From contig JAAAUF010000001.1 in NCBI GenBank assembly GCA_015499985.1, positions 35,960 through 99,959 on the forward strand: a stretch of 64,000 nt of DNA, given 5' to 3'. The stretch comes from Haplosporangium gracile (Eukaryota > Mortierellomycota > Mortierellomycetes > Mortierellales > Mortierellaceae). A program made the position numbers and the translations under genes. Below are positions 46,501 to 56,390 of this stretch, piece by piece. The notes under the pieces were generated by a model. It was not told where the DNA came from and did no database searches. It saw nothing but the letters and a program-made list of their open reading frames with translations. Every line of letters starts with the position of its first letter. The stretch's first letter is position 1.

Positions 46501-48672
46501 AGATCCGAAGGGTATGCTCCGATAGCGGCAGCATACGCCTCCATACCAAAGCGAGAGACGTTGTACTGCTTGAAGCCCACATTGTTGTTGTTGAATGGGT
46601 CGTTGATGATGGGAATAATAGGGATACTCTGCGTAGGCGAAGGTGTGGGCGTCGTAGGGGTTGCGGAGACAGTGGTAGTACCCGACGGTGTCTTTGAAGT
46701 CGTCGATTTATTCGTCGAGGTCAATGACGAGATAGTGGATGTAGATGTCGTTGTAGTTGAAGTTGTTGTAGTTGAAGAGGTGGTGTCCGTAGAGCCTGTT
46801 GGTGTGGGTTGCGCGGAGTCGCTAGTCTGATTGGGATCAGGGTCTGCGCGCTTCCTATCATTGTTTGAAGGTGGGCAGAAGAACTGGCTATGTTAAACAC
46901 AATCGTGTGATGTGTACCAAGAAATTTCAACTGATTTGTGGCGGGCGCTTTATAAGCATACTTCAACTTTGCATCAACAGCAGTGGTGGGCGCCGGTATT
47001 TGTGCAGGGGTCTCTTCTTTGAGAGGCAGCTCCACCCGCATTGTTTGAAGTAACTCCGACATGGCAGAGTCTTCCTGCCAAACTTCTAGCAAGAGTCGTT
47101 TTGCAAAAACTTTGTCATTGTAGCTGAAAGGCGATTCCTTGACTTGGTTAACAGATCCAGCACCGCCATAGGTCAGGACGTAGGTCGCGTTGTCGGGCCC
47201 ATGTCCTGCAAACGAATTACGGAACTCGAGGAATGACCAGTGAAAGAGAGCAGTGAAGGTCGAGTAGAACGAAGGGTAGTTGATGGAGAGTTGGCCGGTC
47301 ATAAGCATGAACTGGGTATAAAAGATAATGTCGAAGAATCCTGGCGTGTGGACACTGATGATCTCCGAAGTCGCAACGAGTCCATAGGATGCAACTGCGC
47401 CTAGAAAGCCGCTACCGCTCACAGCAGCCCTCATGGCAATTGATGTGAAGGATATTCCTGCAGAATAGAAAGCGAGGGCAAGTGGGAGGTAGCTGACGAC
47501 GGTGTTGACTTGGGGCATGTTTTGCCCCAGCAAAACAGCGACGCAAACAACCGTTTGATTTAGTGGGGCCATGATTCGGAAGGTGACCATGAGTTCAGTG
47601 AAGGGTGCCGTTTGCGCGATGGTATAGTTCTAATAGGATTGATTGTGGGTGACAAAGAAGGAATGTATTCAATGACGGTTGAGGGGTCAAGCGAGAGTTT
47701 AAAAAGAGCATCCACATGTAAAAACACCTTTTGAGAGCCAAAGGAAGGCACGCTGCCGGACTTACCATGGAGATGAGACCTACTCTTTGGTAGTTTGTTG
47801 GATCTGGGCATCCTCCTTTGATCACTCCACAAGCTGGTCCTTCGCTGCTGTGAAGCTTTGCATCCATGATTGTGGTATCCACGTATGCCTTCCCTTATGG
47901 TATTAAGAATCCGAAAACAAGAACAAGAAAGTAGGCGTTAGAGGAAAAGAATTAGAAATCACAACGCACGAGCACTCTCTTTTCCTCTTTTTTTCGAGGT
48001 TTGTTTGTGTTGAAAAATCAACAGTTCAACGTGCTGGCTGGCGTGGTCTACTCACTGACCCCTCCACCCCATCTGCCTCTTTTTTCCCCTGTTTGACGCT
48101 TTCTCTCTGTACTCGTCAGGCTAGAGTAGACAGACTACTTGTCTTCATGGCTGAACTCCGTCATCATCGTCGGAGGATATGTCCATTAACTTAATAACAG
48201 CGAGAGCCGAGAAGAGAACGAGGGCTTATTATTTTTGTTTAAATCTTTAGCACCAAACCTGCAGTACTGGACTTGGCCCCTATAACTCCACCCCTTCTTT
48301 TTGTCCCATCTTTTTACATGAATGAGGAAACGAAATGATGCATTGAAGCAAATATCGCGTGGGAAGAGAATAAGGAAGAGAGAATTAATTCTGGCGTTTG
48401 GCCTTACATTGGTTGGTCAACGGGCTTATGAAGGCTCCTCCAAGTCCGGCTTGATTGGAGAAGTTGCCCTGCAGGGACAAATGGACGTTGGTGTTGGTTG
48501 GGTCAAGGTAGGCGGTGACGGTGCCGAGGTTGAAGAGGGGTGTGGTGCCTGAGCAATCTACATAGGGCCATGCGGAGGTGACAGAGGGGAAGAATGAAAT
48601 ATAGGCGAAGATGGCTAAAGGTAGTAATAGGAGCCGTATCCGCTGACGCCACCAACGGGGTTGCCCTGACAT
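43540..48672 (-). CDS. TRP-like/FLC-family membrane protein
   Basis: Fungal TRP-like family (Flc flavin-carrier/Pkd2 type), implicated in calcium and cell-wall homeostasis in yeasts. Exons: 48672-48408, 47893-47766, 47629-46962, 46887-46355 and 46262-43540; 1438 residues. A signal peptide (RIRLLLLPLAIFAYISF, cut near TSA|W) leads into a cysteine-containing lumenal ML-like domain (residues about 36-180, with VDCSGT and GPACGVIKGGCPDP). Hydrophobic segments follow, then an extracytoplasmic Ser/Thr stretch (STTTTSTTTTSTST) and about eight helices, including IPYIQELNVSPKTRQIFGYA, which is typical of the family, up to residue about 740. The last about 690 residues are a disordered, phosphosite-rich tail, far longer than in yeast Flc proteins. 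The intron between exons 3 and 4 was placed at 46961-46888 (GTATGC...ATAG) because it restores the frame. Confidence 0.85.
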
Positions 48673-49420
48673 GGTAACTCTGATACAGGCGCCGGGACGG
48701 CTGTTCCGAGTAACGAGAGAGGGTATTTGGGTAAAGAAGATGAATGAGTGTCTTCTGCACTGAGGAAGGTGATCGTTTAGCGATGGGTGAGAGTATATGT
48801 ATGTGTTGAATGAATCCGAATGGAGAATGGTGATGAGTATGAAGGTTTTAAATGAGGTATTTTCTGGAGGGTTGGAAGGAGCAGGGTATGGAGAAAGAGT
48901 TGGGGTAGTGAGTGATGAGTTGTGCTTAGAGTGATGGTGTCATGATAAAGGATAAAGACATCGAGAAGAGGATGATGAACGAGCGGAGAGGGTTATAAAA
49001 TAAATTAGGGTAGTAATAAGAATAAGGGTGGAGGAAGAGGTGAGGAGGAAGGGGGGAAGGGAGGAAGGGAGGAAGGGAGGTGAAGGGAAAGAAGGAAGTG
49101 AGGTGAAGGGAAAGAAGGAAGGGAAGGAAGGAAGGACGACAAGAAAAGAGAAGGAAGAGAATTACGCCATGCCAAAGTACAGCGACAGCAGCAGAAGCAA
49201 CTAAAAAAAAGAGTGCACGAGTATCCATCCCTTCGACCGTTTGCAGAACATTTTTGTTCTAATTCAAAATATGGAGGCTATCACAAAAACGGATAGGGAG
49301 AATCGTCGCCCTCTAATAAAATGATTCCCTAGGCAAATACAGAACTCGCATTCGTTCATAATCCTTTATCCTTGCATATTCACCTCTCTTAACGCCACTT
49401 CTGCCTCGCCCAAAACTTCT
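48673..49420. other. TRP-like promoter and purine tract
   Basis: Upstream of the TRP-like start; no gene is seen. A strongly purine-biased tract occupies about 49026-49138. A TTAA tetranucleotide at 49389-49392 precedes the transposase remnant, but no terminal inverted repeat was found there. Confidence 0.5.
49026..49138 (+). repeat. Polypurine (GGAAGG-type) tract
   Basis: About 110 bases made almost only of G and A with repeated GGGAGGAA and GTGAAGGGAAAGAAGGAA units, so internally repetitive. Confidence 0.9.
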
Positions 49421-50525
49421 ATGCTTGATCATCAGTCTCATGAAGAAAGTGATGAGGAAATGATTTTTACGATCACCCGCCGACTTCCGGTCCTGATCGA
49501 CGGACAGGCCCTTGCCACCACTTCTTCTATTATCCCTCTTCTACTTTGGTTCGATCCTCACTCAGCTAGTGGATAACACCAATGCCTATACAACACTCCA
49601 AGAACGCAGGAGGTGCAGCGACCCCCGATTGGACTGAGGTAACAACACAAAAACTTCGTGTTTTTATCAGCATCATCATCTACATGGGTGTATTCGGGAA
49701 AACAGGCGCTAAGGACTACTGGTCGCCCTCGAGCAAATATCTCCAGCATTATATCCGAGAGTACTTGTCCCTCACTCGATTCAAGCAGATCAAGCGGTAT
49801 GTCCATTTCGCCTCACTTGATGGCGATCAAGCATGGTACTCCAAGCTCGAGCCCCTTTCGTCCAAGCTAGCTGCTGATTCTTCCTGTTATTTTGTCCCTT
49901 CCCCGATGTCTCTGTCGATGAGATGATCGTCCGATTCTCAGGGCGCAGCTTGCACACAGTCAAGATGAAGTGTAAGCCTACTCCCCAAGGATACAAGATC
50001 TTCGCACTCTGTGGCGCCGGCTACACCTACCCCTTCCTCTACTACTCCCGCACTGACTCCATTGTCGGTGTTACCCCCATTCGCAGATTGAGTTCCACGT
50101 CGACTGCTGTTGTTCACCTCGCCCGAACCCTTCCCTATTCTTCATATCGATGCAACATCTATATGGACAACTATTTTACCAACATCCCCCTCTTCAAGCA
50201 CCTCCGTGATCTCCAAATTGGGGCATGTGGCACCGTCCGTCCCAGCTCGAAGGAATACCTCGGACGCCTCAAGGGGGAGAAGTCGGACCAGCACTCTTGG
50301 AACACTCTTTCTGGCGTCGTTGTCGATCAAGCTGTTCTTGCCACTGTATGGATCGATAATGTTCCAGCCACTATGTTGAGCACCATTCACAAAATCACCG
50401 GCACCAGCTCCTTCATCGAGCGCACACGATGGTGCCCGCGCAACACCAGCAGCAACGCTCAAGTTGTCCGTGCAACCTTCAACGGCCAACCATTGCCAAC
50501 AATACACCTGCCAAAAGACCCGTCA
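49421..50525 (+). pseudogene. PiggyBac-type transposase remnant (DDE_Tnp_1_7)
   Basis: Coding remnants are spread over shifting frames. DNTNAYTTLQ (about 49570) is in one frame. TTQKLRVFISIIIYMGVFGK and LSLTRFKQIKRYVHFA (49582-49926) are in another. After a one-base shift near 49900 comes DVSVDEMIVRFSGRS with the first catalytic Asp (49917-49919), then CNIYMDNYFTNIPLFKHL with the second (50166-50168). These are hallmarks of PiggyBac transposases. The third catalytic Asp region and the cysteine-rich tail, expected after the WCPRN stretch, are missing; the sequence runs into the nuclease remnant instead. The element is therefore inactive. No convincing terminal repeats or TTAA duplication could be paired by eye. 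Confidence 0.85.
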
Positions 50526-50554
50526 ATGCCCTCCTCGATTTACCCTCAACAATA

Positions 50555-51762
50555 TCTTATCAACCAACGAAAAGAGCTCCATGTCAATTGTTTCGATACC
50601 ATGAAGCCCTACCGGAGCAAGTCGCCTTTGTCCCCATCTACCGAATCGAGACCAGATTCCCGATCCTGCAATCGATTTTGAATGAGTTTGGCCTTCGTTC
50701 ACTTGACGACATTGATGTATGGGGAGTAGATCTGGGTGAGACCAACACGGCGGCGTTCTGTAGGAATTTGCGGGCCAGTCTCACTTCAATCGACACCAAT
50801 GCGGCCATGGATGATGGCACTGGAAGTCGAGATCAATCCGACGCCCCTGCTTCAAGCAAGGAGATCCTCCGTCCTGGCCTGGAGGCCAAAAATCTAATCG
50901 TGAACAGGAAATTGCTTTACCAACCTGTTTTCGACCATTGTCATAAGATGGAGAAACTCAAGGCCAAGAGGATTTATGTCGATCAAGATGAGCGGATCCG
51001 GGGTGCGCTGTGAGCCCGACCGGAAGGCTCTCTTCATGACGATGACATATCATTGCCGAGCATCAACGACATGCAAAATCTCCTTCCCTCCCAGCACCAC
51101 AAACGAGTGGAGGATGCCGAGACATCGACTTTACGTTTCTATCTTATACAACGACTCTTGTATGGCTTCTATGGGTCCGGGAGGATGAAGGCCATGGAGT
51201 GGGATCTTAAGAAGGCAAAAAAGGCAGAGATGGAGCTTGATATCGATGCAGTTCTCAAGGTGTGCACCTCCAAGGCTCTTTTTTGCTATGGCAATGACTC
51301 TTTTCGAACGGGTATCAACCTTGCGGCACCCCACGAGTCATTCAAAGCACTTTTTGCACAACAGGGAAAAGTTTCTTCTTACATTTTATTGTCTCTGTCT
51401 TATCTTTGTTGTTTCTGTCCGATACAAAAGAGAAAATACTAATCATATTTGTCTTGTGCATTTTTATGAAAATAGGCTGTGGCGACAGAGCACATCGTTG
51501 TGCTGATGGACGAATTTCTCACATCAAGTATTTGACCTACCTGCCTTGAATCCGGCGACGCATCACGGCTGGCTAAGCCGACTATGAGGTCCTGAGTTTG
51601 TTTGAGATGTGGCAGGTGGCTGCATCGCATTTAATTGGTGTGCACAACATTGCCGCTGCAGGAGAGGTTTGGATCAGGACCCTGACAAGGCCGTTGCCCC
51701 TGAGTCGCAAGAACCCAGCTGGACAGTCTACAGGGACCCCCGACCTCCATAATACGAATTAG
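50555..51762 (+). pseudogene. Fanzor/TnpB-like RuvC nuclease remnant
   Basis: Same-strand remnant directly after the PiggyBac remnant. One frame from about 50555 reads VAFVPIYRIETRFPIL and then DDIDVWGVDLGETNTAAFC, a RuvC-I-like strand with its Asp at 50729-50731. A TGA at 51011-51013 breaks it. The same frame resumes with a helical segment (LYGFYGSGRMKAMEWDLKKA) and ALFCYGNDSFRTG. A likely intron (51371-51475) leads to HIVVLMDEFLTSS, then a broken zinc ribbon whose first Cys codon is TGA (51533-51535), a second TGA at 51593, CLRCGRWLHR, and after a one-base loss near 51629 the RuvC-III-like LIGVHNIAAAG to a TAG at 51762. DEFLTS, two CxxC pairs and a final xxxGxxN is the C-terminal pattern of TnpB and Fanzor proteins. 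Confidence 0.68.
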
Positions 51763-52655
51763 ACTAGCTTATCTGCGCCGAAAATGCAGTCACAAAATTT
51801 AGTGCTGAAGGAATATCGACAATGAGCGTTTGTTTTGTCGTCATGGGTTTTTGGCGCCCGCCCCCACGACGGTGAGCAAAGAGGAAAATCGAAAGAAGGA
51901 CGAGAAGGGCAACAAGCAGAGTCTCTCTCTCTCTCTCTCTCCACAGGCGGATAGACACAGGCACAGGCACATAGTGGTCATGGGAGTTATTCGCCAGCCA
52001 GGGCTGTTTAGAGAGGAAGAATCATCGCATCTTCCCTCGAATTATTATTTATCCAACGGGTCGTTCCTGACTGATAGTGATATGCATGCAAATTAAAATT
52101 CAAATTCGAATACATAATTGATAATTGATGATTGATGGCCCGCACTCCTCTCCCTCCCTCCCCTCGAATGCTCTCTTGTCTCTAATGCTTCCCTCTCGCT
52201 TTACTTCTACACTCGCACTCACACTCCATTCTTTTCAGACTGCCCTTGACCTCTCCTTCCCCCCTCCCCCTTCCCTAGTTCCCTTCCCTTCCCTTGTCCC
52301 ATCCTCCTTCCCCCTCAGACCACCTTTCTCTTTCTAATCCTCCTTTTTTTGCATTATTACTTTTGATCCCCCCTGCTGTTACTTTTTTTATTTTTCCTCC
52401 TACACTTTTTCGCTCTTCTTTCTTTCCTCTTTCTCTTCATTCTCCCACACTTCACTCACTCTCTACTCCATCCGTCATTCACTCGCTTTCATCCCTCCTC
52501 TCCTCTTCTTCATGACTCGTTGAATGTCCTCCTCCTCGTCCCGTCCACCCTTCTCCCCTTCCTCCCTGTTCTTTTCGCTTTCTCCTTTCCTTCGTCCCTA
52601 GCCCTGTTCCCCTGCTCCTCTTCTTCTAATAGAGCATACTCTTTAAAAGAAAAAA
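51763..52655. other. Intergenic and CT-rich RhoGAP leader
   Basis: No gene is supported. (CT)n at 51921-51942, then from about 52130 a roughly 500-base pyrimidine-rich stretch with TTC/CTC repeats leading to the ATG at 52656. Confidence 0.6.
51921..51942 (+). repeat. (CT)n microsatellite
   Basis: About eleven CT units. Confidence 0.95.
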
Positions 52656-55600
52656 ATGACCGACAGCAGTCCGGACGAGCTAACCGCCACTTCGACGACC
52701 CACTTCTCCTTTTCCTCCTCTTCTTCCTCTGCGCCCTCTTTGAAGGCCCTCCCTCGTCCCATCTCTATCCGCCACAGCCAGTCCTGTGACCCGTCCCCGT
52801 CGAGTCCCTCCTCCCGTCCGCGCAAGAGCCTCACTAACTCGCACTCCTCCAACTCGCTGAGCCTGCTCTCCTCCCCCACCAGTCCCACTCACAGTCCCGC
52901 TCACCCGCACCTCTACAATAGCGACGCGCCTAATACCACTTCGGATGCCTCGCACGAATACGAGCTTCGGTCTCAAGTCTCGCCCTTGCGCTCCTCACCC
53001 TTCTCCAACCCCTTCAGGAAATTGCAAAACACGTTTGGAGGGAGCAAAAAGAGTCTCGACCTCGGCAACAGTAACGGCCCTTTGAGCACCAGCAACAACA
53101 GCAACAATTACTTCAACAACAGCAGCAGCTCCCAGTCAAAGCCTGAAAAGATTGTTTCGTCCTCTTCTTCCGCAAGTTCCTTAAACTCGTGGAGGTCCAA
53201 GGGGGCAGAGATCCTTTCAAAGTCCTGGGGGCGGTCAAGAAAGAGTATGTATCGCCCAGTCAGGCAGTTAGTCGCACCCTTATCATGGTTTGAAATTGAC
53301 AGGAGACCCCTTCCTATGGATCTACGCTACAGGAAGAAAGGGGATGTGTGGAGAAACAAGTTGTACTGTTGTGTGTAAACAGAGGCAAAAAGGGAGCGCG
53401 AGAGGCGGACCAAGATGGCGTGGCTATTGGGCTAATGTGTATATTGTGCTGTACTTTATCTTGTGTCCTGTACTCTACTAATCGTCAACAACTTTTCAAT
53501 GTAATGTACCTGCTGTTCCATCCGGCTTGATAGATTCGGAGCCACTGCTGAGCAATACCCCTGGTCCCATGTCCAGCCAGCCGATCTTTGGCGCAAACCT
53601 TGAAGAGGCCATCCGGATCTCGCATATCCCTGACACGCCAATGGTCCCTGCTGTCTTGCATCGGTGCGCACAGTTCCTCGAGGCCAAGGGTGTCGATGAA
53701 GTGGGACTCTACCGGTACGGCTGTTCGCTATTTGTTGTTCCTTTTGACCAGTTATCTCACCCTTTAAACTTGTCTATAGTCTTTGACGTGACATCCATGC
53801 TCCTTTTGTTTCTCTCTTCTCTTCCCCTCACCTGCCTTTTCCTTCCTAGCCTTCCCCTTCTTTCTTTCTTCCTTTTACTCATCACATTTATACCCATTCT
53901 CAGAGTAATTAGTCCCCTACAGATTCGTGGCAAAAGTGAAGGAGACACAGAGAAAAAAAATACGAAGAAAAACAAACAAAAATACAGACAACAAAAGGGC
54001 GAGTCTGATAATATGGAATAGGAGTGGCACGAGTGAAAAAAAATCAATGGCACTCCGCAAGCGAGCATTGAATACTAAACAAAAAGGACAGGCATTGCAA
54101 TGTACATTATGGGAGCAGCACAGTAAAATGAGACACAGAAAGATCCCTTCCATTATTCCACAACGTGCAAAAAACAAACAATGAATGAATGAATGCATTA
54201 ACAAATAGAAACAGGTGAACGACGCGTTGTTGTTTGCATAATCATTGTCTTATGTCCTTCCTGCTATTTCTCTCTCCACTACCCTCCCCCCTCCCCCCCA
54301 ATAACCCATGTGTCTGTCCCTCACCCCTTTCTCCGTCTTGCTGGCTCTCTTTCTCCCTCTCTCTCTCTCTCTCTCTTGGCCTCTCATGTCCTCTCTCGCT
54401 CCGTCTGTCTCTCTCTCCAAAGCATATTTTGGGTGCGAGTAAAGAGGGTTACTGCAACCGTTTGATGATGCATAACTGCACCAATCAACCACAGTGTAAC
54501 TCTCAGAAAGCAGCAACGATAACACACAAACTTGAATGCTATATATCTTTGTCCAACCCAGCATGCTCCTTCTTTGCATTCTTCATCCTTCTTTATCCTT
54601 CTTCATCCTTCTTCATTCTTTTCCTTTTCCTTTGTTCTTTTTTTTTTGTTCCGTTTGTTTGTTCCTTTGGGTGACCCGTGCTGGCCTGGGCTAATTTACC
54701 TTGTGATATTACACTTTTAATTGGACGATTAATGCCTGTGAGTTTTACATATCAAAAGGAATAGGCGTTATATTTTATTTACTTTTGTGCCAAATACCAT
54801 TTGACTAACCCAATTGACTCTTTATATATTACTTTTAAAAAATAGTGTTCCTGGGAGCCACGCAAATGTTCAAAAGCTGAAGCGGATGTTCGACACGGGA
54901 AAGGACTACAATCTCCTGACCATGGATGCAATCGATGCCAACGACATTGCTACTCTGCTCAAGCTGTACCTGCGTGAACGTAAGTGTAATAATGAATGAT
55001 GGAGTCACCAAGGAGAAGATTACATATATTTGCATGATCAGATAAGGATGGTACTGTAGACAGAAACCACGAACGAACAGCAATAATGGAGCTCACACAT
55101 GCACGCCACCTTCTGTCTATCGACTAGTGCCCTCGCCATTGCTACCACCCATCTTGCTGGAGCAGTTCCAGTCGTTACTCACTACGGACCGTCACATCTG
55201 CCATACACTCCGTGGCATTCTCATTCGACTCCCTCGGCCCAACTATGTCGTCTTGTCCTATCTCTGCCACCATCTCTCTAAAATCGCCTCACACTCTGAC
55301 AAAACCAAGATGACCGTCTCCAACCTGGGCGTCGTCTTTGCGCCAACTCTTTCCATCGGTAGCGTGCTCTTCAAGGCATTGCTCGGTGGATTCTACGATG
55401 GCGCAGACACCCCCGAGAATAGGGAAAAGGGCCTGAAAATTGTATGGGGCGGACTGCTACAGGATATCGGCTACGGTTGGTCCGACGAGGATGAGGATGG
55501 CAATAGCCAAGACGAATCAGGATTAGCCAGCGGTGAAAAGGCAGAATACCAGGATCCATCAGGATTGTCCCAACAACAGTCTCAGCACTGGATTCGCCAC

Positions 55601-56194
55601 CAACAATCGCTGCCGACCATGTCACTTTTCAGTGGTCAATATACCAATGGTCAATCCTACCATTCAGTCACGCACCAGAGCATTGGTCCTCTCGACCTCA
55701 GCCCACCTCTATCAGCAGGAGCCTTCCGCCATGCGTCAAATGATTCAGACGAGGAGTCGAGGCTAATGCAGGAAATGTTGCTCAAGGAGGAGTTGGCTAC
55801 CATTGAGTTTGTAGAGATTTCGCACCCTCCTGGACGGGACAACTCGGCACCCACTTCTGCTGTTGACAATACCCAGCCACCATCCCACGCGACCTCGACT
55901 GCGGAAGCCGTGCCCAACCATTTAACGATAGCATCCTCGACAACTAGTAATACCGTTCAGGATACTGTCGGCCAGAACTCGTCGTCGTCGTCCACGGTGG
56001 CGATACCCATCGCAAGTTTTGGAAAGCCCTTGTCACTGCATATGACGACGAGCACTGGCAACATGTCCAATACCCCACCTACATCGGCCGGCAAGGCTAC
56101 TTCTCCAGAATCACTTTTGAATGACGCCTCGGCCTTTTGTAGTGCTACTGGAGCATCCCATTTGCCATTGTTTGATAGCATTCCAGCATTATGA
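52656..56194 (+). CDS. RhoGAP-domain protein
   Basis: GTPase-activating protein for Rho-family GTPases, expected in polarity and actin control. Exons: 52656-53244, 53534-53714, 54846-54979 and 55128-56194; 656 residues. Residues 1-200 are Ser-rich and disordered. The RhoGAP domain (about 210-420) starts IFGANLEEAIRIS and VPAVLHRCAQFLEAKGVDEV, has the arginine finger in GLYRVPGSHANVQKLKRMFD, then IATLLKLYLRELPSPLLPP and KTKMTVSNLGVVFAPTL. The last about 230 residues are acidic and Ser/Gln-rich. The arginine-finger codon is split CG|T by a 1131-base intron (53715-54845), by far the longest here. No PH, C2 or lipid-binding domain was seen. The next gene starts 196 bases downstream on the same strand. 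Confidence 0.92.
53715..54845 (+). other. Unusually long intron of the RhoGAP gene
   Basis: 1131 bases, about ten times the usual intron length in the window, with GTACGG donor and AATAG acceptor. It includes pyrimidine-rich blocks, a (CT)n run at about 54350-54377 and TTCATCC repeats near 54590-54620. No coding or RNA gene was recognised inside it. Confidence 0.7.
54350..54377 (+). repeat. (CT)n microsatellite in the RhoGAP intron
   Basis: About twelve CT units inside the long intron. Confidence 0.9.
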
Positions 56195-56390
56195 TGTCCT
56201 TTCTAGTCAGAAAATAAAAAAAAAATCACAACAACCAACGGGCATTTGATCAGTTGCAAAATTTAGACTCTCTTCATTTCTTGTCTTTCCTTCCTTCCTT
56301 CCTATATCTTCTCCCGTTTCCTCCACTCCTTTATTCCTCTCAGCCTTCGCATACCAACCTTCTCCCCCGCTCAGACAGGGATTTACCATC

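Noticed and set aside
49389..49392. TTAA as the 5' target-site duplication of the PiggyBac-like remnant
   Set aside because: TTAA is common in A/T-rich sequence. No matching inverted terminal repeat or paired TTAA could be found by eye downstream.
53757..54720. Several short ORFs between RhoGAP exons 2 and 3
   Set aside because: They are leucine/serine-rich translations of pyrimidine repeats inside a well-defined intron.
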